A DNA stretch of 27,764 nucleotides from JBBIQV01 sp964555285. Its GTDB lineage: Bacteria > Nitrospirota > Nitrospiria > Nitrospirales > Nitrospiraceae. Under the pieces are notes generated by a model, which saw nothing but the letters and a program-made list of their open reading frames with translations, had not been told where the DNA came from and did not search any database. The position numbers and the translations under genes are program-made. The DNA lies in NCBI GenBank assembly GCA_964555285.1, contig CAZKRM010000040.1, positions 1-27,764 of the forward strand, given 5' to 3'. Below, piece by piece: positions 14,502-22,960 of the stretch (its first letter is position 1; the number at the start of each line of letters is the position of its first letter).

Positions 14502-14756
14502 TCAATGCGGGGTGGTGAGCTGTGCGATGCAGCCGTTCAGCGTGGTGTATTTGGGATAATCCGCCTCGGGAATCTCCACCGTGAACGTGTCGTGCAATGC
14601 GATCACAAAGTTCAGGAAGTCCATGGAGTCGATGTCCAACTGGTCGCGAAAGCTGACGTCGGGCTTCAGCGACTGGAGATCGGCCTCCGGGGCGATCCGC
14701 CCGAGGATGCGGAGGACGGTCCCTTTCACGTCTTCCGGCGTCGAGGATGTTTTCAT
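14502..14756 (-). CDS. Acyl carrier protein
   Basis: An 84-residue acyl carrier protein. The phosphopantetheine attachment site is S44 in LDIDSMDFLNFVIALHDTF, with the DSM signature. The ATG overlaps the stop of the E2 gene by four bases (ATGA), so it is translationally coupled to pdhC. Its position inside a pyruvate dehydrogenase operon suggests that acetyl groups made by the complex, or lipoyl-precursor (octanoyl) groups, are handled locally; this is inference. It is distinct from the housekeeping AcpP, which would normally sit in a fab cluster. Confidence 0.9.
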   Translation of the reverse strand: MKTSSTPEDVKGTVLRILGRIAPEADLQSLKPDVSFRDQLDIDSMDFLNFVIALHDTFTVEIPEADYPKYTTLNGCIAQLTTPH

Positions 14757-15838
14757 AGGCTGCCGGGTTCCTGCAAAAGCCGGTCGACTGCGGCAAGGAA
14801 GAGCCCGCCTCGATGGCCGTCCGTGACGCGGTGATCGGCCGACAACGTGGCGGCGATCACCGGCCTCGGTTCGATCTTTCCTCCTGTGACCCAGGGCCGC
14901 TCGACCAGCCTGCCGAATCCGATGAGCGCCACCTGCGGAGGATAGATGACGCCGAAGACCGTGTCCACACTCTGCTCGCCGAGGCTGGTGACCGTGATGG
15001 TCGGATCGGATAGTTCAGAACTGCGTAACGACCATGCGCGGGCTCGGTTCACCAGCTCCTGAAAATTCCGCATGAGCTCACCGAGACGTTGCCGGTCGGT
15101 GTGATGCAGCGCCGGGGCCACAAGGCCGCCTTGCCGCAGGGAAATGGCCACGCCGACGTGGATGTCCTTGCATGGCACGACGTCGTTCCCTTTCCACACC
15201 GCGTTCAGCTCAGGAACCTCGCGCAACGCCAAGGCCACCGCCTTGAGGAGCAAGACGCTATACAACAGGCGATCCGTCACGGGCCGTTTCAGATTCTCCT
15301 CCTTCACCCAGGCCATGGCCCGCCCCATATCGATCGTGGTGCTCAAATAATAATGCGGGATTTCCCTCTTTGAGCGAGTCATCGCGGCGGCGATGGCTTG
15401 ACGCATTCGTGCCTGCCGATCAACGGCTGTCTCAGGCTGGGGAAGAGAAGCAACGGAGGGCTTGGTGTCCGCAGCGCGCTGAATATCCTCGCGTGTCATC
15501 GCGCCGCCGGGTCCTGTTCCCTGGACCGTGGCCGGATCGACTCCCAATTCTGTTGCCGATTGTTTGGCGGCAGGTGAGATGCGCAGGCGGGCGAGCGGCT
15601 TCCCTTCTTCGCGGATGATGGCCAGCACCGTTCCCACAGGAACTTTCTCCCCCGGCTGCACCACGATCTTCTCAATGACGCCGCTGGTGAACACTTCGAC
15701 TTCGACGACTGCCTTGTCGGTCTCCACCTCGGCCACAATCTCGCCTTTCGTCACAGGGTCACCGGCCTTCTTCCGCCACGCGACCAATGTGCCGGCGTCC
15801 ATGTCCGCGCCGAGAGTCGGCATCACGAAGTCAGCCAT
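14753..15838 (-). CDS. pdhC: Dihydrolipoamide acetyltransferase (pyruvate dehydrogenase E2)
   Basis: The 361-residue E2 core of a 2-oxoacid dehydrogenase moves the acetyl group from lipoate to CoA. It has one lipoyl domain (residues 1-77, lipoyl lysine K42 in EVETDKAVVEV), a peripheral-subunit-binding domain (about 87-122, ISPAAKQSATELGVDPATV), and the catalytic domain (about 140-358) with the active-site His in SADHRVTDG (H336, D340). The length is short but complete for a one-lipoyl E2. No E3 gene lies in the window, so lipoamide dehydrogenase must come from elsewhere. An octad repeat element separates it from pdhB. Confidence 0.9.
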   Translation of the reverse strand: MADFVMPTLGADMDAGTLVAWRKKAGDPVTKGEIVAEVETDKAVVEVEVFTSGVIEKIVVQPGEKVPVGTVLAIIREEGKPLARLRISPAAKQSATELGVDPATVQGTGPGGAMTREDIQRAADTKPSVASLPQPETAVDRQARMRQAIAAAMTRSKREIPHYYLSTTIDMGRAMAWVKEENLKRPVTDRLLYSVLLLKAVALALREVPELNAVWKGNDVVPCKDIHVGVAISLRQGGLVAPALHHTDRQRLGELMRNFQELVNRARAWSLRSSELSDPTITVTSLGEQSVDTVFGVIYPPQVALIGFGRLVERPWVTGGKIEPRPVIAATLSADHRVTDGHRGGLFLAAVDRLLQEPGSL

Positions 15839-15855
15839 GACTTTACTTTCTCAAA

Positions 15856-15928
15856 ATTTGCTCATTGGTTCATTGAGTCAGTAACAACCATTGTTGGACC
15901 AAATGATTCAATGAGCAAATGATCAAAT
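15856..15928. repeat. Octad-unit inverted repeat between pdhB and pdhC
   Basis: Three 8-base units (ATTTGCTC, ATTGGTTC, ATTGAGTC) cover 15856-15879. Four facing units (GACCAAAT, GATTCAAT, GAGCAAAT, GATCAAAT) cover 15897-15928. The runs are near reverse complements with a short loop, and the last unit contains the stop codon of pdhB. It is AT-rich compared with its surroundings, and it could form a strong mRNA hairpin between two operon genes. Confidence 0.8.
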
Positions 15929-16903
15929 TCTCCCGAGCAGGGCGCGCACGGTGCGCGCGATGCTCTCGACGCTCGGGAGCGCGGCGTCTTCCAGATGTTT
16001 GGGGTAAGGGATGGGGACCTCGGCGCTGCACACCCGCGCCACTGGGCCATCGAGGTCATAAAATCCGCCTTCCATAATCTGCGCGCTGACCTCGGCGGCA
16101 AAGCCGCCGGTGCGCCAGGCTTCATCAATGACCACCGCGCGATGGGTCTTTCTCACGGATTCAAGGATGGCGGCGGTATCGAGGGGACGCAGCACGCGCA
16201 GGTCGACCACTTCCGCGTTGATGCCGTCGCCGGAGAGGCGCTCGGCTGCATCGAGTGCTTTCCAAAGCGAGCCGCCGAAGGTGATCAGCGAAACATCGGT
16301 GCCCTGCCTGCGGACGGCCGCCTTGGCCAGATCCACCGGAAGAGCTCGCTCGTCCAGTTCTCCTTCCATGGGATAGAGGGAGGCGTGCTCGAACACAAAA
16401 ACCGGGTCCGGTTCGCGGAGTGCGGCCAGCAGCATACCCTTCGCATCGGTGACTGTCGCGGGCGTGAGGACCTTGATGCCGGGAATGTGCGCGTACCATC
16501 CTTCGAAACTGTGAGAATGTTGTGCGGCGACCTGACGTCCGGCGCCGGTGGCCATGCGCACGATCAGCGGAATGCTGAACTGGCCGCCGGACATATGGCG
16601 AATGGTCGCCGCGTTGTTCACGATTTGATCGAGGGCCAGCAGGCTGAAATTGACCGTCATCACCTCGACGATGGGGCGCATCCCGCCCATCGCGGCTCCG
16701 ATCCCGGCTCCGACGAACGTGGACTCGGAGAGCGGTGTGTCACGAATGCGATCGGGACCGAACTCGTCGAGGAAGCCGCGGCTGCAGGCGTAGGTGCCGC
16801 CGTAGCGCCCCACATCTTCGCCCATAAGAAAGACGCGTGGATCGTTCTGCAAGGCTTCCCGCAGGCCGGTACGCACCGCTTCTCTGTATGTCGTTTTGGA
16901 CAT
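15923..16903 (-). CDS. pdhB: Pyruvate dehydrogenase E1 beta subunit
   Basis: The 326-residue beta chain of the thiamine-dependent E1 heterotetramer. It shows MGEDVGRYGGTYACSRGFLDEFGPDRIRDTPLSE, then IVEVMTVNFSLLALDQIVNNAA, the conserved PGIKVLTPATVTDAKGMLLAALREPDPVFVFEH region, and the C-terminal transketolase domain (VVIDEAWRTGGFAAEV). GGAGGAAGAAG before the ATG is a good ribosome binding site. It follows pdhA after 47 bases, which contain a degenerate run of 7-base G-rich units (GAGTGAG, GCGTGAG). Confidence 0.92.
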   Translation of the reverse strand: MSKTTYREAVRTGLREALQNDPRVFLMGEDVGRYGGTYACSRGFLDEFGPDRIRDTPLSESTFVGAGIGAAMGGMRPIVEVMTVNFSLLALDQIVNNAATIRHMSGGQFSIPLIVRMATGAGRQVAAQHSHSFEGWYAHIPGIKVLTPATVTDAKGMLLAALREPDPVFVFEHASLYPMEGELDERALPVDLAKAAVRRQGTDVSLITFGGSLWKALDAAERLSGDGINAEVVDLRVLRPLDTAAILESVRKTHRAVVIDEAWRTGGFAAEVSAQIMEGGFYDLDGPVARVCSAEVPIPYPKHLEDAALPSVESIARTVRALLGRI

Positions 16904-16950
16904 GAACTTCTTCCTCCGCTCACCGCGCCTCCCCCCTCACGCCTCACTCC

Positions 16951-17922
16951 TTACCGGTTCGTGTACACATCCTTCGTCAAATCTTCGACCGGTTCCCAGG
17001 GCCCCGCTTCCGCAAAGGCGATGGCGTCCTCGATTTCGGCTGCGATGGTCTGCTCCATTTCGGCGAGATCATCGGACGTCAGGCATTTCCATTCTCTGAG
17101 GCGTCCCTGGAAGATCACGATCGGATCACGCTCTTTCCACTGCTCGACCTCTTCTTTCGACCGGTACAGTTCGGCGTCGTACATCGAATGGGCGCGGAAT
17201 CGGTAGGTGCGGTACTCGATGAGGTACGGACCATTCCCTTGCCGTACCATGCCGGCGGCCCGTTGTGTCGCCTCTTTGACCGCGAGGACATCCATGCCGT
17301 CCACTGCTGCAGCCGGAATCGCATAGGCTTGTGCCTTGAACGCGATGTTGATTTGGGATTGATGGCGCGCCAGCGCGGTCCCCATCGCGTAGAGATTGTT
17401 CTCGCAGAGAAAGAGTACGGGGAGTTTCCAGAGCGCCGCCAGATTGAGCGATTCGTGGAATTCGCCCTCTGCGACGGCGCCGTCGCCGAAGAAGCAGGCG
17501 GTCACTCGACGGCGTTGCTGCATGTTGTCGGCCAGCGCGAGTCCGACGGCGACCGGTAGCCCTCCGCCGACAATCGCCAGGCCTCCATAGAAACGCCGCG
17601 CGGCGTCGAAGAAGTGCATCGACCCACCGCGGCCTCTGGCGCAGCCGTTGGCCTTTCCGTAGAGCTCTGCCGTGAGCGATCCCATAGGGGTGCCGCGTAC
17701 GAGCGAGTGGCCGTGCTCGCGATAGGTGGCGACGATGGCATCGTCAGGCGTGAGAACCGGGATGGCTCCGACCGCCACCGCCTCCTCGCCGATGTAGAGA
17801 TGCAGGAACCCGCGGATCTTGCCGAGACTATACAGCTCCGTGCATTTCTCCTCGAAGCGCCGAATGCGCAGCATCTGCCGCAAGAGCTCGAGCGCGTGCG
17901 GCCGGTCGACGGCGGTTTCCAT
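16951..17922 (-). CDS. pdhA: Pyruvate dehydrogenase E1 alpha subunit
   Basis: The 323-residue alpha chain decarboxylates pyruvate with thiamine diphosphate. The cofactor motif GDG (146-148) ... NN (175-176) is intact in FFGDGAVAEGEFHESLNLA and CENNLYAMG. Other landmarks are RRFEEKCTELYSLGKIRGFLHLYIGEEAVAVG and the YRFRAHSMYDAELYR loop. Its ATG follows the acsA stop with no gap, so the two are translated together. Acetoin or branched-chain 2-oxoacids are possible alternative substrates, since E1 paralogues are hard to tell apart by sequence alone. Confidence 0.92.
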   Translation of the reverse strand: METAVDRPHALELLRQMLRIRRFEEKCTELYSLGKIRGFLHLYIGEEAVAVGAIPVLTPDDAIVATYREHGHSLVRGTPMGSLTAELYGKANGCARGRGGSMHFFDAARRFYGGLAIVGGGLPVAVGLALADNMQQRRRVTACFFGDGAVAEGEFHESLNLAALWKLPVLFLCENNLYAMGTALARHQSQINIAFKAQAYAIPAAAVDGMDVLAVKEATQRAAGMVRQGNGPYLIEYRTYRFRAHSMYDAELYRSKEEVEQWKERDPIVIFQGRLREWKCLTSDDLAEMEQTIAAEIEDAIAFAEAGPWEPVEDLTKDVYTNR

Positions 17923-19686
17923 TTATGTTGTCTCCAGTGTGGACGTGTCGCCTTCCGGCAAACCCAGTTCACGCGCCTTGAGCAGCCGTCGCATGATCTT
18001 CCCGCTGCGTGTTCTGGGGAGGCTGGGCAAAAACTCGATGTCCTTTGGAGCCACGGCAGCTCCCAATCGGGCACGCGCAAACCCGAGCAACTCGCGCCGA
18101 AGCGTGTCGCTCGGTTCAAACCCATCCTTCAGGGAGACGAACGCCTTCACGATCTCCATGGCAACCGGATCCGGCTTGCCGATCACGCCTGCCTCCGCGA
18201 CGGCCTTGTGTTCGATCAGGATGCTTTCCACTTCGAACGGTCCAATCAAGTGGCCGGAGGTCTTAATCACGTCGTCCGCGCGGCCCACAAACCAGAAGTA
18301 TCCATCTTCGTCCTGTTTCGCGAGGTCGCCGGTCAGATACCATCCTCCGACAAAACATGTCTTGTAGCGCTCCGGTTCGTTCCAATAGCCACGGAACATC
18401 GACGGCCATCCAGGGCGTAGGGCCAGCTCGCCCTGGACACCGGGCTTCTCGACGATCTCGATACCGCCATCCTCCGTCTTGCGCACGATCGCCGCATCGA
18501 TGCCGGGGAGGGGACGGCCCATCGAGCCGGGCCGGATGTCCATCGCGGCGTAGTTTGCGATCATAATCCCGCCGGTCTCGGTCTGCCACCAGTTATCGTG
18601 GAACGGTCTGCCGAAGGCTTCTTGCCCCCAGACGACCGCCTCGGGGTTCAGCGGTTCGCCCACACTCGCGAGGAAACGAAGATGCCGGAGATCGTACTTT
18701 CTGACGAGCGCGGTGCCGCCCTTCATCATCATCCGAATGGCCGTGGGGGCGGTGTACCAGATCGAGACCCGCTGATCCTGCAGAATGCGATACCAGCGTT
18801 CGGCCTCGAAGTCCGCTTCATCGACGATGCTGGTGATGCCATGAGTCAGCGGGGCGATGATGCCGTACGACGTGCCGGTCACCCAACCGGGATCAGCCGT
18901 ACACCAGAAGATGTCGTCTTTGTGAAAGTCCAGCGCGAGCTTGCCGGTGATGTGATGGGCCACGACTGCGTTGTGGACGTGGATCGCTCCTTTCGGCGTG
19001 CCGGTGGTGCCGCTGGTGAAATGGAGCAATGCCACGTCTTCAGGATCGGTGGGGGCGATCGTGAATTGAGGGCTGGCTTTCTCCATCAGCCGATGGAAGT
19101 CTTCCGTGCCTGGTATCGTCGTCGGGTGCCGGTCTTCTCCGATGAGCAGTACATGCTCCAGGCTGGGAACCGAGGAGCGGATTGCCGCGACCTTGCGCTG
19201 GTAGAGGGATTCGGTGGTGATGAGCACTTTCGCCTGGCCGATGGTCATTCGCGCACGGATCGGCTCCGGTCCGAATGCGGAAAAGAGCGGGCAGAACACG
19301 CTGCGATTCTTGAACGTCCCGAGGGCGGAGATATAGAGCTCGGGAATGCGGCCGGCCAGCACGAAGACCCGATCGCCTGTGCCTACGCCGAGGTGTTGGA
19401 GGACATGTGCGAATCGGTTGGTCAGGTCCTGCAACCGGCTATAGGAGTAGTAGTCAACTGTTCCATTCTTCCCGAGCCATCGGAGAGCGAGGTGGTGCGC
19501 TCGTGGCCCTGCCGTGTGGCGGTCGATTGCCTCATGCGCAATGTTGAGCCCTCCGTTCTTGGGAAGACCCTCTAATTCCTTCCTGGCAGCCTCCCACGAG
19601 AAGGTCGATCGGATGGCATGATAGTCGTGCAGGTTCGGAACGATGTCCCAGTCCCGTCGCGACTTGATGATCGGTGCCCAGGCCAT
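17923..19686 (-). CDS. acsA: Acetyl-CoA synthetase, AMP-forming
   Basis: A 587-residue acyl-adenylate-forming ligase that makes acetyl-CoA from acetate, ATP and CoA. Motifs: the P-loop TSGTTGTPKG (about 224-233), HFHDNWWQTETGG, YLTGDLAKQDEDGYFWFVGRADDVIKTSG (hinge), and the C-terminal catalytic lysine in RTRSGKIMRR (K563), the lysine that is acetylated in Acs regulation. The WWQTETG acetate-pocket segment supports acetate over longer acids. The start is ATG 19686 with GAGGGG eight bases upstream; the longer reading frame to 19797 lacks this. It heads the operon acsA-pdhABC-acp. Confidence 0.9.
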   Translation of the reverse strand: MAWAPIIKSRRDWDIVPNLHDYHAIRSTFSWEAARKELEGLPKNGGLNIAHEAIDRHTAGPRAHHLALRWLGKNGTVDYYSYSRLQDLTNRFAHVLQHLGVGTGDRVFVLAGRIPELYISALGTFKNRSVFCPLFSAFGPEPIRARMTIGQAKVLITTESLYQRKVAAIRSSVPSLEHVLLIGEDRHPTTIPGTEDFHRLMEKASPQFTIAPTDPEDVALLHFTSGTTGTPKGAIHVHNAVVAHHITGKLALDFHKDDIFWCTADPGWVTGTSYGIIAPLTHGITSIVDEADFEAERWYRILQDQRVSIWYTAPTAIRMMMKGGTALVRKYDLRHLRFLASVGEPLNPEAVVWGQEAFGRPFHDNWWQTETGGIMIANYAAMDIRPGSMGRPLPGIDAAIVRKTEDGGIEIVEKPGVQGELALRPGWPSMFRGYWNEPERYKTCFVGGWYLTGDLAKQDEDGYFWFVGRADDVIKTSGHLIGPFEVESILIEHKAVAEAGVIGKPDPVAMEIVKAFVSLKDGFEPSDTLRRELLGFARARLGAAVAPKDIEFLPSLPRTRSGKIMRRLLKARELGLPEGDTSTLETT

Positions 19687-19716
19687 TGACGAACCCCTCG
19701 CCGAATCTATGAGTTG

Positions 19717-19732
19717 TGCAAGGGGTGGACCA
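19717..19732 (-). promoter_or_regulatory. Candidate sigma-54 promoter for the acsA-pdh operon
   Basis: On the minus strand, TGGTCCA-CCCC-TTGCA has the -24/-12 layout: GG and GC ten bases apart, as in TGGCACG-N4-TTGCA, with three mismatches. It ends 31 bases before the acsA ATG, a suitable distance. No activator site was identified. Confidence 0.35.
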
Positions 19733-19924
19733 AGGGACCTCATAGCGAGAGAGGGAAAAGAAGCAGGAAACCAGCGGGTTGATGAGGCGGCGGGCATACC
19801 GCCGCCCTGCGGCTGTAGCAGAATTCACCACCTGCCCTTGAAGGGAAGGGGGAAATTCGGGTCAACGCGTCCGCGACTCTGGACTCGCTGACGGTAGCGT
19901 TCTGCGGGAATAAGATGAGCTGTC

Positions 19925-20770
19925 TTATGTCTTGCGAAGGAACCGAGGCTTGTCCCTGACGGACACCATCTTCACCAGATCCCGTACAGACAAGATTCCC
20001 ACCACTTTGTGGTGCTCCGTCACCGCCAGGTGACGAACCTTCTTTTCAGCCATCAGCCCACTCGCGTCGCGGACCGTGCGGTTGATATCGATGCTGAGTA
20101 GGGGATGGTTCATCGCTGACCCGACGTGGGTGCCGCCCATATCCAGATTAGATGCCAGTCCTTTCCGAACCAGATCGCTCTCGGTCACGATTCCCACCAT
20201 CTCACCGGCTTCGATTACGAGCAAGGAACCCATACGCTTTCCCGTCATGCTCTGCGCTGCGGCCAGAAGAGTTTCCTCGCTGCCGATCGTTCCAAGCGTG
20301 GTTCCCATGAGCACACTGAGCGGCCGGTACACGTTATCCAGATCGCGGAGAGGACCACTCTCCGCATCGACAAAGTACCTCACCAGGTCGCGTACGGAAA
20401 TCAGCCCGACAATGTCCCCTCCCTCCAACACACAGAGATGCCGGACATGATTGGCTTCCATCAGATGGCCGGCATCCAGCATAGGCCGATCCGGGGTAAT
20501 CGTCAGGAGAGGACTCGCCATGACCTGGGCCGCCCTGGCCTGAGAGGCGTCCAGCCCTTTCGCCAGAACTTTCTGAACAAGGTCCGCCTCCGTCACGATT
20601 CCTGCGATCCTGCTCACTCCGCTGCCGGGATCCACTGATTCGACGAGCACGGAGCCGATACCCTGCTCGCGCATCCGACCGGCTACGGCCACAGCGGACG
20701 CGTCTTGAGCCACCACTTCCAGGTATCGATGCATGAAGTCTCCGACGGTACCTCCCGACGGTGCAGTCAT
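19925..20770 (-). CDS. CBS-domain protein (four CBS motifs)
   Basis: A 281-residue protein made of two CBS pairs. Each CBS unit ends in the signature: IAGIVTEADLVQKVL, IVGLISVRDLVRYFV, MVGIVTESDLVRKGL and VVGILSVRDLVKMV. There is no fused catalytic domain or membrane segment. Stand-alone CBS proteins bind adenine nucleotides and act as energy-status regulators of partners; the partner here is unknown. AAAGGA before the ATG is the ribosome binding site. It lies upstream of acsA on the same strand but is separated by about 240 bases holding a candidate promoter, so it is probably not in the same operon. Confidence 0.88.
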   Translation of the reverse strand: MTAPSGGTVGDFMHRYLEVVAQDASAVAVAGRMREQGIGSVLVESVDPGSGVSRIAGIVTEADLVQKVLAKGLDASQARAAQVMASPLLTITPDRPMLDAGHLMEANHVRHLCVLEGGDIVGLISVRDLVRYFVDAESGPLRDLDNVYRPLSVLMGTTLGTIGSEETLLAAAQSMTGKRMGSLLVIEAGEMVGIVTESDLVRKGLASNLDMGGTHVGSAMNHPLLSIDINRTVRDASGLMAEKKVRHLAVTEHHKVVGILSVRDLVKMVSVRDKPRFLRKT

Positions 20771-21223
20771 AGGCGTTCCTTTCCTTCATGGGATCTCATC
20801 TTGCCGACCCTGATTCGCCTCCGGCCATGGTAATGGACCATTACTATCCAGCGAGCAAGGACAGTGCCGTTCGAGAAAAGTGAGCTCCCCCCACCCGGTT
20901 CCCACCACTGCAAAGAACTTGAATCGAACGACATCGCCGTCTGTTTCCTTGGTTCCACTCTTCCATGCCAACGGGAGGCTGACGTAAGTCAGTGTGAGCG
21001 CCATCGAGGCGTTCCGCAACACCACGTGGGCTTCAACTGGGGAAGAAGGCGACAGGAGAGTAGGCTGGGATGGGTCGAGGCAGCCGTACTTTCAGCTGCT
21101 CCCTGGGAGAAGAAGACCGCGCCTCGCCTCATCCACGAGGCCTATTCATTGCTTGCTAGACCGGCGAGGGAGAGGTGTGACTGCAGCCTGATTGTTCAGT
21201 AGCTGAGAAGGTCGGGGTGGATT
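20771..21223. other. Gene-free divergent region between the CBS gene and polX
   Basis: About 450 bases between two divergently transcribed genes should hold both promoters. I see no gene with a recognisable product. A possible frame on the minus strand (20786-21025) has a weak start and no family. Two short perfect dyads occur: GTAATG-GAC-CATTAC at 20830-20844 and CTGAC-GTAA-GTCAG at 20979-20992. No confident -35/-10 pair is visible. Confidence 0.5.
20830..20844. promoter_or_regulatory. Candidate operator dyad upstream of the CBS gene
   Basis: The 15-base perfect dyad GTAATG-GAC-CATTAC lies 60 bases upstream of the CBS start codon, in the position of a repressor or activator site. No regulator is assigned. 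Confidence 0.35.
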
Positions 21224-22957
21224 ATGCCGGTGCACAACGCCGACATTGCGGCAGTCTTCGATGAAATCGCGGACTTGCTGGAGATTGAAAGCGCCAATCC
21301 GTTCCGGGTCCGCGCCTATCGCAATGCCGCCAGGACATTGCGGGACCTCAACCAGGACGTTGCCGCTATGATTGCGCAGGGGGAGGATGTCACGGAACTG
21401 CCCGGCATCGGGGAGGACTTGGCGTCGAAGATCATAGAGATCGTCGAGACCGGCACAGCCGCCATGCTTGAAGAGCATCGCAAGAAAGTACCGGCGACGC
21501 TCACGAACCTGCTCAAAATTCCAGGCCTTGGGCCGAAACGCGTGCAGGCGCTGTATCACAAGCTCGACATCCGCACGCTGGACGATTTGCGGAACGCAGC
21601 GGAGGAGGGGCGCGTCAGGACGCTGCAAAGTTTTGGAGAAAAGACCGAGCAGCACATCCTTGACCAGTTGATAGCCAGGACGAGCGAAGAGAAGCGTTTC
21701 AAACTGGCGATCGCGACCCAATATGCCGAGGCCTTCATCGCGTATCTGAAGGGATCGCCAGGGGTGAAACAGATTGTCGCGGCGGGGAGCTATCGACGAG
21801 CCAAGGAGACGATCGGAGACCTCGACCTCCTGGTCACGGCTCGTTCCGGCAGTCCGGTGATCGATCGTTTTGTGTCCTATCCGGAAGTGGAAGAGGTCCT
21901 GGCTCATGGCACTACCAAGGCGAGCGTCCGTCTGGCCTGCCGGCTTCAAGTCGATCTGCGAGTGGTCCCGGAAGCGAGCTACGGTGCCGCCCTCCAATAT
22001 TTCACGGGGAGCAAGGAACACAACGTGGTGCTTCGCCAGTTGGCGCAGCAGCAGGGGCTCAAGCTGAATGAGTATGGCCTGTTCAAAGGCGATCAGTCTG
22101 TGGCAGGGGCCACCGAAGAATCCGTTTACGCGGCAGTGGGGCTTCCCTGGATTCCTCCGGAACTGCGGGAGAATCGCGGCGAGTTCGAAGCGGCGCGGGC
22201 GGGCCGCCTGCCGAAGCTCGTCGAGCTTGCCGATCTGAAAGGCGACCTGCATGCCCACACAAAAGCGACGGATGGCCGGAACACCATGAAAGAAATGGTG
22301 GAGGCGGCGCGCAAGCGCGGCTTTGAATACCTGGCGATCACCGACCACTCCCGACGTCTGGCGATGGCCCATGGTCTCGATCCGAAGCGGCTCTTCGACC
22401 AACTCGAAGAGATCGATCGTCTGAACGCATCCTTGTCCGGCTTGACGATATTGAAGGGGATCGAGGTGGACATTCTGGAAGACGGCAGCCTGGATCTTCC
22501 CGATGAAGACCTCAGCAGGCTGGATCTTGTGGTGGGGGCTGTTCATAGTCACTTCAGGCTCTCCAGGCAGCAACAGACCGAGCGGATCTTGCGCGCCATG
22601 GACCGCCCGCATTTCACCATCCTGGCCCACCCCAGCGGCCGGCTCATCGATGAACGAGAACCTTACGAAGTGGATATGTCGCGTCTGATCCGTCATGCGC
22701 GTGAACGTGGATGTGTGTTGGAAGTGAACGCGCATCCGGTCCGCCTCGATCTGACCGACACGGACTCCCAAATGGCGAAAGACGAGGGAGTTCTGGTGAG
22801 CATCAACTCCGACGCCCACAGTGTCCTGGACTTCGAGAATCTTCGCTATGGTGTCGGACAAGCTCGCCGGGGGTGGTTGGAAGCGACCGACGTGCTCAAC
22901 ACCAGGCCGCTCAAGGCGTTGCGTCCGCTGCTGAAGCACACGATGCAGCAGACGTGA
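21224..22957 (+). CDS. polX: DNA polymerase X with PHP exonuclease domain
   Basis: A 577-residue repair polymerase of the bacterial PolX family, acting in gap filling and base excision repair. N-terminal helix-hairpin-helix motifs (ELPGIGEDLASKIIEI; IPGLGPKRVQALYHKL) are followed by the polymerase beta palm with GSYRRAKETIGDLDLLV (the metal-binding D-x-D) and the RLACRLQVDLRVVPEASYGAALQYFTGS segment. The C-terminal PHP domain (from about 335) keeps DLHAHTKATDG, AITDHS and NAHPVRLDL, the metal ligands of a 3'-5' exonuclease or phosphoesterase. Length is standard. GGGGTGG lies before the ATG. rtcA follows 27 bases downstream. Confidence 0.95.
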   Translation: MPVHNADIAAVFDEIADLLEIESANPFRVRAYRNAARTLRDLNQDVAAMIAQGEDVTELPGIGEDLASKIIEIVETGTAAMLEEHRKKVPATLTNLLKIPGLGPKRVQALYHKLDIRTLDDLRNAAEEGRVRTLQSFGEKTEQHILDQLIARTSEEKRFKLAIATQYAEAFIAYLKGSPGVKQIVAAGSYRRAKETIGDLDLLVTARSGSPVIDRFVSYPEVEEVLAHGTTKASVRLACRLQVDLRVVPEASYGAALQYFTGSKEHNVVLRQLAQQQGLKLNEYGLFKGDQSVAGATEESVYAAVGLPWIPPELRENRGEFEAARAGRLPKLVELADLKGDLHAHTKATDGRNTMKEMVEAARKRGFEYLAITDHSRRLAMAHGLDPKRLFDQLEEIDRLNASLSGLTILKGIEVDILEDGSLDLPDEDLSRLDLVVGAVHSHFRLSRQQQTERILRAMDRPHFTILAHPSGRLIDEREPYEVDMSRLIRHARERGCVLEVNAHPVRLDLTDTDSQMAKDEGVLVSINSDAHSVLDFENLRYGVGQARRGWLEATDVLNTRPLKALRPLLKHTMQQT

Positions 22958-22960
22958 AGC

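Noticed and set aside
15995..17206. 403-residue plus-strand frame opposite pdhB and pdhA
   Set aside because: It is antisense to intact E1 subunits, with no motifs of its own.
20786..21025. Minus-strand frame of 79 residues upstream of the CBS gene
   Set aside because: The start has no good ribosome binding site and the product matches nothing I know. It is left as intergenic, though conservation should decide.
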